This document shows, in pieces, positions 28,627 to 37,719 of a stretch of DNA of 46,109 nucleotides (its first letter is position 1; the number at the start of each line of letters is the position of its first letter). Made by a program: the position numbers and the translations under genes. This stretch comes from Corynebacterium kroppenstedtii (GTDB lineage: Bacteria; Actinomycetota; Actinomycetes; Mycobacteriales; Mycobacteriaceae): assembly GCF_003243515.1 (NCBI RefSeq), contig NZ_QFRA01000017.1:1-46109 (forward strand), read 5' to 3'. A model generated the notes under the pieces. That model saw only the letters and a list, made by a program, of their open reading frames with translations. It was not told the origin of the DNA and did no database searches.

Positions 28627-31626
28627 GTGGAGCTTGTCGCGATCCCCTTGTTCGTGGTGCTCGCCCTCATCCTGGTTCCCCTGCTTGTTCGGTTACTTGA
28701 TCGCAACGCAGGGTGGCCCCTAGCCCTTATTTTCATCGCGTCCGCCATCCCGCTCCTCCGGAAGTTGCCCGACATCATCGATGGTAATCCCTGGACCTGG
28801 AAGGTCACATGGATTAAGGACTTCCTACCCAACGGCGCCGATGTGATCTTCTCACTCCGCGCCGACGCCCTATCCACATTCTTCGCCCTGCTCGCGTTGA
28901 GCATCGGTGCAGCCGTGTTCATCTATTCGACGCGGTATTTACATGGTGGCCGCGGGTCTATGAGCTTTTACCTGCTCATGACAGCTTTCATGGCCGCCGT
29001 AGTCACCCTTGTTCTTGCCGACGACGTCATCCTGATGTTTATCTCGTGGGAGCTCGTGTCACTGGCGTCGTTCTTCCTGATCGCGCGGTCTGGCCCCGGC
29101 GGCGAGCTAGGATCAATGCGCACCATTATCCTGACGTTCTTCGGTGGGCTTACGCTGCTGACCAGTTTGGGTATTAGCGCTGGTGTGACGGGAACGACCA
29201 GCCTGTCGGGGATTATTCATTCGCCCGAGTGGGCTCATCACCCCGCGTTGCTGTCTGTTATCGCCGTGTTGATTGCGACGTCGGCATGCACGAAGTCGGC
29301 GCAGTTCCCCTTCCACTTCTGGCTCCCCGAGGCGATGGCAGCGGATACTCCGGTGTCCGCCTTCCTCCACGCGGCAGCCGTCGTGAAAGCGGGCATTTAC
29401 CTACTCTTGCGTTTTTCCGCGCTCTTCCATGACGACGCGTGGTGGCGCAGTGTGCTCATCATCGTCGGCATGTTTACCGCGATTATGGCGGCGCTATTTG
29501 CTCTGCAGAAGAATGATCTGAAGAAGCTGACCGCGTACTCGACGGTGTCTCAGCTGGGCTGGATTGTGTGCACCATTGGTATTGGCACTCCGCTGGCCAT
29601 GGTGGCCGCGGTGGTGCACACGCTGGCGCACGCGTTGTTCAAGTCCAGCTTGTTCATGCTGATCGGCGTGGTGGGCCACCAAACCGGGACGCGCGATATT
29701 CGCCGGCTGGGGCCAATTTGGCGAGTCATGCCGTGGACATTCAGCATGGCGCTCATCGCCGCGACGTCCATGGCCGCGGTCCCGCCACTGTTCGGCTTCA
29801 TCTCCAAAGAGGGCATGTTGGACGCCATGATGGAAGGTGAACTAGCCACCCCGGCCACCGCCTTCCTGCTCATCTGCGCTGCTGTGGGCGCGATCCTGAC
29901 CTTCGCCTACTCCTACCGCTACATTTTCGGCGGGTTCGTCGACGGAACACGCGACGTCAGCGATGTCCACGAAGCACCGCTGTCCTTGTGGCTCCCCGCG
30001 GCGATCCCCGGTTTCCTGTCCCTACCGCTGGGCTTTGTTCCCGGCTTCATGGATTCCTTCGTGGACGCCGCAGCGGATTCCGCACTGAGCACACACCACG
30101 CGACGCACACTCACCTCGCCTTGTTCCACGGCATCAACGTGCCGCTGATGATCAGCGCCGTTGTCATCGGCGTCGGTGTCACCTGTGTCGTGTTCCGTAA
30201 AGCTATCGCGCGGGTTCTCGTCGGCAAGGAACTATCCCCCTTCACTGGAGCGCATGTGCTCCAAGGGGTCATCACCGGTGGTTCCCGCTGGGGCAAGGTG
30301 GGTGGTTCCATGGCGGATTCGGTTTCGCCAACGCGCCACCTGGCCCTCCCGTTCTTGGCGGTCATTACTCTCGCGGGTTCCGTGGCTATCGGGGCGCTGT
30401 TTAACGGTGGCGCCATCGATGGCGTCGATATGGGTTCTCGGGTGGGCGGAATTGACCGCCCGCTGGATTACGTTGCCCTGGTCACGGTCATTATTGGTGT
30501 GGCCATCGCGGTCGTGTCGCGACGTCGTCTGTCGGCTGTGATTGCGGTCAGCGCTGCCGGTGTCGGTGTTACCCTGCAGATTCTGACCCTGGGTAGCCCC
30601 GATGTGGCGCTCACCCAGATTCTGGTTGAGCTGCTCACCACCGTGGTCCTTATGCTGGTCATCCGGCTGCAACCGCGCGAGTTCACGGAGCGGTCCGCAC
30701 GTCGTGATCGCTGGGCCGGGACGATCGCGGTTCTTATGGGATTGACGACGACGGTCGGCGTGATCGCGCTGGTCGGCTACCACGGAAAACCGTTGATTTC
30801 GCAGTGGTACCTAACCAATGGGCCCACGATTTCGCACGGTAATAACGTCGTGAACACCATCCTTGTGGAGTTCCGCGCTTTCGATACCATGGGCGAGCTT
30901 TCCGTGCTCGGCATGTGTGGTGTGGCGATCGCCGCGGTGGTGCTCTCCGTGCCGCGTGTGCGCGATGACATCCGCGGATCCTTGGCCGCCATCCCGCGCC
31001 CGGAGCTGAACTCGTTACCGATGAGGTGGATGGCGAAGCTTCTTATCCCCGTCCTTATCCTGATCAGCGCGGCGGTGTTCTGGCGCGGCCACAACCACCC
31101 CGGCGGCGGGTTCATCGCAGCCCTGATCGGCGGCAGTGCGCTCATGTTCTACTACCTGTCGCGTCCGGCGGATAAAGCGCCGACCAACAATCGGCTCCCC
31201 TACATCCTGGTGGGGTCGGGTATTTCCTTGGCGGTCCTGGCAGGTCTGGCCGGTTACCTCGGCCACGCCTCCGGTGAAGAAGGCGGGTACGGTTCCCGCG
31301 GTTCCTTCCTCCAGCCGCTCAATGCCCACGTTGGTGGCGAGCTCTTGACGACGGCGCAAATCTTCGACGCCGGCGTTTACCTGGCCGTTCTCGGTTTGGT
31401 GGCCATTGCGCTCCTGCAGTTGGGCGGCTCCATCCGGCCCGGCGCGGAAGCACCGTTAGGGCCTGTGCGTACGCATGGTGGTTTCTCCCCCGTCGGCTCT
31501 AATGGGCCTGATTATACGCCGTCGACGGCGGGTACCGACCGCGATACCGTGTCTGAATCGACATCCGATAGTGGCGGCGATACATCCGGCCGGAAACCCG
31601 TCGACACCGTGGAGGTGGAAGAATGA
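28627..31626 (+). CDS. mrpA: Mrp Na+/H+ antiporter subunit A (with B-like domain)
   Basis: 999 residues from GTG 28627. The largest Mrp subunit, homologous to complex I NuoL. The N-terminal half carries the proton-pumping core: LVSLASFFLIAR, then SAQFPFHFWLPEAMAADTPV with the conserved Lys/Glu channel residues, and HAAAVVKAGIYLLLRFSALF, LKKLTAYSTVSQLGW. The C-terminal part (about 800-930) is the MnhB-type domain, with FRAFDTMGELSVLGMCGVAI, then RGHNHPGGGFIAALIGGSAL. So MrpA and MrpB functions are fused, as is usual in actinobacteria. A Ser/Thr/Asp-rich tail ends it. It is the first gene of the operon; its stop overlaps mrpC by ATGA. Confidence 0.94.
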   Translation: MELVAIPLFVVLALILVPLLVRLLDRNAGWPLALIFIASAIPLLRKLPDIIDGNPWTWKVTWIKDFLPNGADVIFSLRADALSTFFALLALSIGAAVFIYSTRYLHGGRGSMSFYLLMTAFMAAVVTLVLADDVILMFISWELVSLASFFLIARSGPGGELGSMRTIILTFFGGLTLLTSLGISAGVTGTTSLSGIIHSPEWAHHPALLSVIAVLIATSACTKSAQFPFHFWLPEAMAADTPVSAFLHAAAVVKAGIYLLLRFSALFHDDAWWRSVLIIVGMFTAIMAALFALQKNDLKKLTAYSTVSQLGWIVCTIGIGTPLAMVAAVVHTLAHALFKSSLFMLIGVVGHQTGTRDIRRLGPIWRVMPWTFSMALIAATSMAAVPPLFGFISKEGMLDAMMEGELATPATAFLLICAAVGAILTFAYSYRYIFGGFVDGTRDVSDVHEAPLSLWLPAAIPGFLSLPLGFVPGFMDSFVDAAADSALSTHHATHTHLALFHGINVPLMISAVVIGVGVTCVVFRKAIARVLVGKELSPFTGAHVLQGVITGGSRWGKVGGSMADSVSPTRHLALPFLAVITLAGSVAIGALFNGGAIDGVDMGSRVGGIDRPLDYVALVTVIIGVAIAVVSRRRLSAVIAVSAAGVGVTLQILTLGSPDVALTQILVELLTTVVLMLVIRLQPREFTERSARRDRWAGTIAVLMGLTTTVGVIALVGYHGKPLISQWYLTNGPTISHGNNVVNTILVEFRAFDTMGELSVLGMCGVAIAAVVLSVPRVRDDIRGSLAAIPRPELNSLPMRWMAKLLIPVLILISAAVFWRGHNHPGGGFIAALIGGSALMFYYLSRPADKAPTNNRLPYILVGSGISLAVLAGLAGYLGHASGEEGGYGSRGSFLQPLNAHVGGELLTTAQIFDAGVYLAVLGLVAIALLQLGGSIRPGAEAPLGPVRTHGGFSPVGSNGPDYTPSTAGTDRDTVSESTSDSGGDTSGRKPVDTVEVEE

Positions 31627-32201
31627 TTATCGCAATCACGATTGGTGTGCTAACCGCCGGCGGTGTGTTCCTGGTTCTCCAGCGGGGAATGGTCCGGTTG
31701 ATCCTCGGGATGACGCTTATTGGCCATGCCACCAACTTGACTCTGCTGGCTGCGGGCATTGGAGCGTGGCGTTCGGAGCCCATTATGAGTGGCACGAACC
31801 CCCAGGACGCAGCCGATCCTTTGCCGCAGGCTTTCGTGCTGACGGCGATTGTTATTTCGATGGCCACCACCGCGTTCATGCTGGCCTTGGCCGCGTTGGG
31901 GCGCTCCGATGACACGTTGAGCGACCCGGTCAAGGAGTTCCCCGATTTGTTCGCAGCGTTCAAGGACTCGGTGTGGAGCACGGAGGAAAAGTCCGTGCCC
32001 GCTAAGAAGAAGGTGGCACAGGACCAGGCAAAGGGTTCGCAGGAGGAGCACGATACTCCTACCGACGACGCCTATGTTTTGCCTGATCACGTCACCCATG
32101 AGGTGACAGCGCTGCAGACGATGGGCCGCAGCGCGCGGCGGATTTCCACGGATTCGAACCAGTATCAGCGGCGCCAACAGCGCGAGGAGGGCATCGAATA
32201 G
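31623..32201 (+). CDS. mrpC: Mrp antiporter subunit C
   Basis: 192 residues, a NuoK homolog. The three helices contain GGVFLVLQRGMVRLILGMTL, then HATNLTLLAAGIGAW and QAFVLTAIVISMATTAFMLA, with the conserved DPLPQA before the last helix. The C-terminal 85 residues are a charged cytoplasmic extension (KKKVAQDQAKGSQEEHD and on) longer than in bacillary MrpC. Overlaps mrpA by four bases and abuts mrpD. Confidence 0.93.
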   Translation: MIIAITIGVLTAGGVFLVLQRGMVRLILGMTLIGHATNLTLLAAGIGAWRSEPIMSGTNPQDAADPLPQAFVLTAIVISMATTAFMLALAALGRSDDTLSDPVKEFPDLFAAFKDSVWSTEEKSVPAKKKVAQDQAKGSQEEHDTPTDDAYVLPDHVTHEVTALQTMGRSARRISTDSNQYQRRQQREEGIE

Positions 32202-33872
32202 ATGGCAACGTCAACTATTGCGGCGCTGCTGCCGCTTTTCCTTGCCGGGCCTCTGGCGGCCGCGGCTCTTGCCGCCATGTCGCCGTGGAAAATAGCACGC
32301 ATTGCTTTGGCTTTCGTGGTGCCCGTCCTCGGTTTTTCGGCGGGCCTGAGCCTCATGATCTACCACTGGAATCACCCCGCGATCGCCGAGAATGTCGGCG
32401 GTTACGCTGCCGGTATCGCGATCCCGTTCGCGTCGGATTCGTTCTCGTCGCTCATGATCACGATGACCTCGATTGTGTGCCTGGTCTCTGTGTGGTTTGC
32501 GACGGCTGTTGGGGAGATGAATGCCCGCTTCTACCCTGCCCTGGTGTGCATGCTGATGGGCGGCGTGTACGGCGCGATGAGCACGGCGGATCTGTTCAAC
32601 CTGTTCGTGTGCATTGAGGTCATGCTTCTGCCGTCGTACGCGTTGCTTGCGATGACGGGTACGTTGCAGCGTCTCCGCTCTGGTCGCTTGTTTGTGCTCG
32701 TGAACTTGATTACCTCGGCTGTGCTGGTTGTCGGGGTCACGCTCACCTACGCGACGGCGGGGACGTCGAACTTGCCTGCGCTGGCTAGTGCGGCTCGGGG
32801 CAATGGGCCAGTGGTGGTGACCGGTGGTCTGATTCTTCTGGCGCTGGCTATTAAAGCAGGTCTGTTCCCTGTTCACACGTGGTTGCCGCGCACGTATCCG
32901 AACACGTCGCCGGCTGTCATGGCTTTGTTCTCTGGTCTGCACACCAAGGTGGCGTTCTACGCGATCTTCCGCATTTATGCTGTCATGTGTGGTCTGGATG
33001 ACCGCTGGTCATGGCTTATTCTTGTGATTTGTGTGGCGGCCATGCTTGTTGGTTCCTGGGCCGGATTGGGTGAGCGGACGATGCGTTCGGTTCTGGCCTA
33101 CCAGATGGTCAATGGTATGCCATTTATGCTGGTGGGCCTGGCATTTGTGGGGCATGATCCCCGGCGGATGCTGGCAGCCGGAGTGTTCTACGCGGTTCAC
33201 CACATGACGGTGATTGCGTCACTGGCCCTCTCCATCGGCTCGATTGAGGAAACGTACGGAACTGGCCGTTTGCAGCGACTGTCCGGCTTGATGCGTCGTG
33301 ACCCCTTGGTTGCGGCCGTGTTTGTCGCCGGGGCGTTGTCGATCGTCGGGTTGCCACCATTTTCCGGTGTGATCGGTAAATTGGGTGTTGTGATGGCTGT
33401 GGCCAGCGACTATTCGGTGAAATCGTGGATTGTGTTGGTGGCAATGGTTATTGCCGGCATGGGTGCGCTGCTCTCTATGCTCCGGCTGTGGCGCGAGGTG
33501 TTCTGGGGGAAACCTATGAACCCGCGGTACGTTGACCACCGACTGGCTGTTCCGGTGCGTTTCATTGTGCCATCAGCGTTGATGGCCCTGATGTCGGCCG
33601 GCTTACTGGTGGGCGCTGGACCCGCAATTTCCGCGACGAACCACGCAGCTGATTCGCTGCTCGATGTGAAGGCCTACCAGAGTGCAGTTCTTGGCGACGA
33701 CGCGGTGGGCGTGGCGAACACCGGTGGTGCTGGCCTGACTGGCGATTCCCATGATCCGGCCGAGGTTCCCGACGACATGATTGTTCATCACGACCATGAG
33801 GATGGCCACACCGATTCACATCAACGTTACGCGTCGGCAATGATCGCAGGTATCACAGGAGGGCAAGAATGA
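32202..33872 (+). CDS. mrpD: Mrp antiporter subunit D
   Basis: 556 residues, NuoM/N-like. Helices include the AVMALFSGLHTKVAFYAIFR region and FPVHTWLPRTYPNTSPAVMA with its channel Lys. HHMTVIASLALSIGSIEETY and LPPFSGVIGKLGVVMAVASD follow. The last 60 residues are soluble and rich in His, Asp and Gly (MIVHHDHEDGHTDSHQ), an unusual possible metal-binding tail. Starts on the base after the mrpC stop and overlaps mrpE by four. Confidence 0.93.
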   Translation: MATSTIAALLPLFLAGPLAAAALAAMSPWKIARIALAFVVPVLGFSAGLSLMIYHWNHPAIAENVGGYAAGIAIPFASDSFSSLMITMTSIVCLVSVWFATAVGEMNARFYPALVCMLMGGVYGAMSTADLFNLFVCIEVMLLPSYALLAMTGTLQRLRSGRLFVLVNLITSAVLVVGVTLTYATAGTSNLPALASAARGNGPVVVTGGLILLALAIKAGLFPVHTWLPRTYPNTSPAVMALFSGLHTKVAFYAIFRIYAVMCGLDDRWSWLILVICVAAMLVGSWAGLGERTMRSVLAYQMVNGMPFMLVGLAFVGHDPRRMLAAGVFYAVHHMTVIASLALSIGSIEETYGTGRLQRLSGLMRRDPLVAAVFVAGALSIVGLPPFSGVIGKLGVVMAVASDYSVKSWIVLVAMVIAGMGALLSMLRLWREVFWGKPMNPRYVDHRLAVPVRFIVPSALMALMSAGLLVGAGPAISATNHAADSLLDVKAYQSAVLGDDAVGVANTGGAGLTGDSHDPAEVPDDMIVHHDHEDGHTDSHQRYASAMIAGITGGQE

Positions 33873-34540
33873 AAACACTCCGTCTAACTCTGCATGCCCT
33901 CCGGTATGGTGCATGGCTCATTGAGCAGGTGTTGCTGGCCACGTGGTCCATCATTGTGGATGCCCACAAGCGCCGTTCGGAGATCGATCCGATCATTGTT
34001 GCCTACCCGTTGCGTGTACACACGGACCGCGAGGTCGGGCTATTTACGACGTCGATCACCATGACGCCGGGGACGTTATCGTTGGGCCTTCTTGAGGTAG
34101 GGGATGCCCTCCCCCAGGACGTGTCCGATTACCCCGGCCCCCATGAGCCGATGCCGGCCGATGATGCCCCTGATGGGCGGATCCTCCTAGTCCATGCCGT
34201 ATTTGGTAGCGATCCAGAGGCCATCATGCAGGAGCTGGCAGAGATGGAACAGCGTCTTGCCCCGCACGTGTGCCAGCGCACGCATCCTCGGTGCGCTCAT
34301 GGTTACACCAGCAAATTGTATTATTCGGATGATGCGCCCAATGGCGGTCCCGGGCCAAAATCCTTCACCAAACCCGGAGGGCCGAGCATTCCCCCTGGTT
34401 ACGCCGGTGGGGATACGGATGCTAGCGGGTTCTCTGTTGAACCCATTGTTCCAGAATCTGTCGAGCCGTCGCAGTCGGGCGGCGAGGCTTCACAGTCTGC
34501 CGACCCGTCACGCCAAAATGCTTCACAGAAGGAGAGCTAG
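33869..34540 (+). CDS. mrpE: Mrp antiporter subunit E
   Basis: 223 residues. The MnhE core covers about the first 150: WLIEQVLLATWSIIVDAH, then EIDPIIVAYPLRVHTDREVG and LFTTSITMTPGTLSLGL, and ILLVHAVFGSDPEAIMQEL. It is an accessory subunit needed for assembly or full activity of Mrp. The remaining 70 residues (Pro, Gly, Ser and Gln rich, disordered) are an addition not seen in the basic family. Confidence 0.9.
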   Translation: MKTLRLTLHALRYGAWLIEQVLLATWSIIVDAHKRRSEIDPIIVAYPLRVHTDREVGLFTTSITMTPGTLSLGLLEVGDALPQDVSDYPGPHEPMPADDAPDGRILLVHAVFGSDPEAIMQELAEMEQRLAPHVCQRTHPRCAHGYTSKLYYSDDAPNGGPGPKSFTKPGGPSIPPGYAGGDTDASGFSVEPIVPESVEPSQSGGEASQSADPSRQNASQKES

Positions 34541-34542
34541 CT

Positions 34543-34800
34543 ATGATATTCGTCTTAATTCTTGTAAGCGGGGTTATCATTGCCTCCTTGTTAGGAGCGT
34601 TAGTGCTGATGGCACGGTGCGATGATTTGTCCCGCACGGTGTTATCCGATGTTATTTTCTTCGGCGCTGTCGGATTATTCCTGGTGTACTCGTTGGGGAA
34701 CCGAACCACCATCACCTACGAGGTCGCAGTCTTCGCCGGCGTGCTGAGCGTCCTGAGCTCGGTTGCCAACTCGCGCATCATGGTGGGAGGCCAACGATGA
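34543..34800 (+). CDS. mrpF: Mrp antiporter subunit F
   Basis: 85 residues with three helices: VLILVSGVIIASLLGALVLM, a central helix after RCDDLSRTVLSDVIFFGAVG and EVAVFAGVLSVLSSVANSRI. These match MnhF/PhaF. Two bases after mrpE; overlaps mrpG by ATGA. Confidence 0.88.
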   Translation: MIFVLILVSGVIIASLLGALVLMARCDDLSRTVLSDVIFFGAVGLFLVYSLGNRTTITYEVAVFAGVLSVLSSVANSRIMVGGQR

Positions 34801-35192
34801 TCGTCAACATCATTATTTCCATACTGATCGTGATCGCCGCCATCGCCTTCATCGACGAAGTCATCGAAATGTGGCGGGCGCCCGATGCCCTCACCCGCGT
34901 CAACCTCACCGGCCCCATCACAGGCGTCGGAGTCCCCCTGCTCATCATTGCGAACATGATCCATTCTATTGCCGACGGCGACGAATGGTACGTCGTCCTG
35001 GTGAAGTCCGTGATCGCGATTGTCGCGTGTCTGATGGTAGCTTCGGTGGGGTCCTTCGTGATGGGACGTTCCGTCCACGCCGAACAAATCAGGCGCGGGC
35101 ATAGCGCCACGATGGGCAAAGGGGCAGGCTACACGGGCAAAGCCACAACAACGACAGGAACTCCTCTGGACGGCCAAGCCGGCGGAGACTAA
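34797..35192 (+). CDS. mrpG: Mrp antiporter subunit G
   Basis: 131 residues, MnhG-type, three helices. RAPDALTRVNLTGPITGVGV is the conserved R-x-P-D...GV loop, followed by PLLIIANMIHSIADG and VVLVKSVIAIVACLMVASVG. It ends in a short Gly/Thr-rich tail. Last gene of the operon, which thus contains all Mrp functions (A with B, C, D, E, F, G) in the usual order. Confidence 0.9.
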   Translation: MIVNIIISILIVIAAIAFIDEVIEMWRAPDALTRVNLTGPITGVGVPLLIIANMIHSIADGDEWYVVLVKSVIAIVACLMVASVGSFVMGRSVHAEQIRRGHSATMGKGAGYTGKATTTTGTPLDGQAGGD

Positions 35193-35222
35193 GACTAAGC
35201 GAAGGGCCTAGTAGGCCGGACA

Positions 35223-35286
35223 TTGAGGTGGAGTAGGTTCCCTCGTCGGACGACGCTAATCATGGCGTACCGTGATTCCACCTCAA
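35223..35286. terminator. long-loop inverted repeat between convergent operons
   Basis: TTGAGGTGGA (35223-35232) and TCCACCTCAA (35277-35286) are exact reverse complements with a 44-base loop. The site lies between the end of mrpG and the end of the convergent MFS gene. There is no T run, so the terminator label rests on position. Confidence 0.4.
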
Positions 35287-35296
35287 CGCACCGATC

Positions 35297-36511
35297 TCAT
35301 GCCTGCACCCTGTCGGCTCTGGACACAGTGAAACGGGCACCACACAGGGTGAAAATCATCCCAGCCATCAACAAAATCGCCGCAGCTATGAAACTCAAGT
35401 CGATCGAATCACTAAATGCGATGGCGACGACCGCAGGACCCATAATTTGCCCTAAGCTGTACCACGTCGTCAATGAAGCAGCCGCAACTGGACTCCCTGT
35501 TTTGATCCCTGCTTCAATAGTGAGCATTGTTGCCCCCATGAAAGTAGCGCCAAATAAAGCCGCTGCAATGAACAAGAGAGTTGGCCCAGAGATGAAGACA
35601 GCCACTACAGCACCAGCAACTTGTAGTGTGTAACATGCCGCAAGAGCTTTGAAATTTCCCAACCGGTTCGCTACAAAAGACCACAATAACGGAGATGGGG
35701 CAGTAGCAATGCCCGCTAACAACCACGTTGAGGCAGCAGCTGTTTGCCCAAAAACTGGCTGCGCCAAGACCACCAGGTACGTGCCAATGATGATATAGCC
35801 TGCGCCTTGGAAGAGATATCCAGCCGATAGCCACCCTAATGGTCCAAACAAAGACCTCTGTCGTCGGTCATTTCGTCGTTGATTTGACGAAGAACCCGAG
35901 CTAGCTTTGTGTATGGGCCAATTCCATGCAACAAGTGACAGTGCTGCACTCACTCCCGCGCAGATAAGCCACAGCGCTTGCCATGAGATGGCACTCCCGC
36001 CCATCAGCACAATGGCACCGGAAACGAGGATCCCCAACCCGACTCCGGCATAAACTATTCCACCATCATGGGCCCTGCGTTTAACCACGGGAATGTTCTG
36101 TGTAACGGAAACGAAAACTAAAGCTGAGCTGATACCAGCTAAAAAGCGGATCACTACTTGCCACCACGGTGAACCAGAGAAAGCAACCGCTCCCAAGAGC
36201 ACTGCCGTTAACACGAGCGCCGACTTGTACAATTTTTTAGAAACGGGTACCCACCCTCGCGAGGCTGCTAAAGAGCCCACAAAATACCCGGCATAGTTGG
36301 AGGTGGCGATCCAAGCACTGGATTGTCCCGTCCAGCCCAGGGAAGCTATCATCAAAGGCAAAATCGGGGTGTAAAAGAACCGTCCTAAGCCCATGGCTAC
36401 TGCTAGGCCAGCAGTACCACGCGCCACGCGCGGAGGTAACTTCACAGAAGAAGCATTCCGTCGGATATTTTCAGACGCAGCAGATTGGGCGTCGTTTTTA
36501 TTTTTCCTCAC
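35297..36511 (-). CDS. MFS transporter, YbfB/YjiJ type
   Basis: 404 residues from GTG 36511, chosen for the GGAAGAGGAAA just upstream and its overlap with the end of the preceding frame. Twelve helices; GLGRFFYTPILPLMIASLGW at the first helix pair and GLGILVSGAIVLMGGSAISW match the YbfB/YjiJ (UPF0226) branch of MFS. Substrates of this branch are unknown. It is the last gene of the metallophore operon, so a role in exporting the metallophore or a precursor is inferred from position alone; a MATE exporter is encoded earlier in the same operon. Confidence 0.8.
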   Translation of the reverse strand: MRKNKNDAQSAASENIRRNASSVKLPPRVARGTAGLAVAMGLGRFFYTPILPLMIASLGWTGQSSAWIATSNYAGYFVGSLAASRGWVPVSKKLYKSALVLTAVLLGAVAFSGSPWWQVVIRFLAGISSALVFVSVTQNIPVVKRRAHDGGIVYAGVGLGILVSGAIVLMGGSAISWQALWLICAGVSAALSLVAWNWPIHKASSGSSSNQRRNDRRQRSLFGPLGWLSAGYLFQGAGYIIIGTYLVVLAQPVFGQTAAASTWLLAGIATAPSPLLWSFVANRLGNFKALAACYTLQVAGAVVAVFISGPTLLFIAAALFGATFMGATMLTIEAGIKTGSPVAAASLTTWYSLGQIMGPAVVAIAFSDSIDLSFIAAAILLMAGMIFTLCGARFTVSRADRVQA

Positions 36512-36949
36512 TAGTTTCCTCTTCCGCGATACGTTGAGCGATTTTTGCCCCCTCCACTGCTGCCGGCAAGCCAGCATATACCCCAGCATGGAGAATAGAC
36601 TCAATCTCTTGAGGGGTGCCACGTTTAGGACAACGTTTTCCTTCTTCTTGGAACTTGTGGATCAAATCATCGCTAGGGTAGCCCAAAGTGAATGAAAACA
36701 CTTGAGCTTGCGCCCCGCGGCAATGTCTACCTTTTCATGATAGAAATCGTCACTACTGCAAGGCTCGTCAGGCAACCCATCTAATATTTGAGAATCGCTT
36801 TCAAGTAAATTGCTCGTGTACTTTCCGAAGGTTCGCGGGAGACACCACTGTCCTCGACGGGAGCAGCCAACACGCTGTCGGCCTCTACATCTTCTCCTTT
36901 GAGACTGGAAAACCTCGCTCAGAAAGAAGACAAACAGGGTACAGGTCAC
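36498..36949 (-). pseudogene. carboxymuconolactone-decarboxylase (AhpD-like) relic
   Basis: The last 67 codons (36498-36701) read GTPQEIESILHAGVYAGLPA followed by AVEGAKIAQRIAEEE, the typical C-terminal helix pair of the CMD family. Upstream the gene is scrambled: an ORF starting at 36949 overlaps the ATPase stop and is in the wrong frame, with pieces such as SESTRAIYLKAILKY and LTSLAVVTISIMKR in another frame separated by stops. The catalytic Cys-x-x-Cys-type region is not found. It was probably translationally coupled to the ATPase before decay. Its original job in the operon is unknown. Confidence 0.55.
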
Positions 36950-37719
36950 CAGAGCGCTTCTGAGGCCTCTACCGCCAGCCCGCCGTCTGAGGTTGCGTGC
37001 ACCGTTGCGCTCACACCATAAACCTCTCGCAACATGTGTTCTGTGATCACTTCCCGCGGCGTACCCTCGGCATAAACAGAACCACCGGAGAGCACCACCA
37101 CGCGATCACCAAAGCGCGCTGCGTGGCCCAAATCATGCACCGTCATCATCACCGCCGCTGGGATTTCCTGGGCACAAGAGCGGATTTTGCCCAATAGCAT
37201 CAGCTGATTTCGCAAGTCGAAGGCACTTACGGGCTCATCCAGTAGCAAAACTGCTGGGCGACGAACCACTGCTTGGGCGAAACTCACTAGTTGTCGCTGT
37301 CCGCCGGAGAGTTGCGCCATTGTTCGCGAGGACAGCCCCTCCAAACCCAGCATTTCAATCGTGTTTTCTACATCGCGCCGTGCTACCCGGCCCACGCGAA
37401 ACCCGGCAAAGCCCCTAAAGGATTGTTGGCGGGCAACCAGAACACTCTCAAAGACAGTTAGAGAACTCATTGGTGGCGGATCTTGTGGCAGATAAAGAGC
37501 TCTTTCGGCATCCACCTCGCCTTCATGTTTTTCTAGGCCGGCGATACAACGCAGCAGCGTGGATTTACCCGCACCGTTTGGCCCCACCAACGCTGTCACT
37601 GTTCCGACCCGCACGTCGGACAAGGTGACATCTGACAAGGTGGGAGCCTGGCCTTTCACACCATAAGAAAACCCAACATGCCGTACCGTGACCGGTGTGC
37701 TTTCAGTTAGCGCACCCAC
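36946..37719 (-). CDS. siderophore ABC transporter ATPase (FecE-like)
   Basis: 257 residues from GTG 37719, overlapping the permease by 13 bases. Walker A GPNGAGKST, Q loop LYLPQDPPPM, signature LSGGQRQLVSFAQAV, Walker B VLLLDEPVSAFD and H loop MMTVHDLGHAARF. The spacing and short Q-loop segment match FecE-type ATPases. It energises uptake through the adjacent permease. Being within the Dap-metallophore operon, its natural cargo is presumably the metal-loaded product. Confidence 0.92.
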   Translation of the reverse strand: MGALTESTPVTVRHVGFSYGVKGQAPTLSDVTLSDVRVGTVTALVGPNGAGKSTLLRCIAGLEKHEGEVDAERALYLPQDPPPMSSLTVFESVLVARQQSFRGFAGFRVGRVARRDVENTIEMLGLEGLSSRTMAQLSGGQRQLVSFAQAVVRRPAVLLLDEPVSAFDLRNQLMLLGKIRSCAQEIPAAVMMTVHDLGHAARFGDRVVVLSGGSVYAEGTPREVITEHMLREVYGVSATVHATSDGGLAVEASEALW

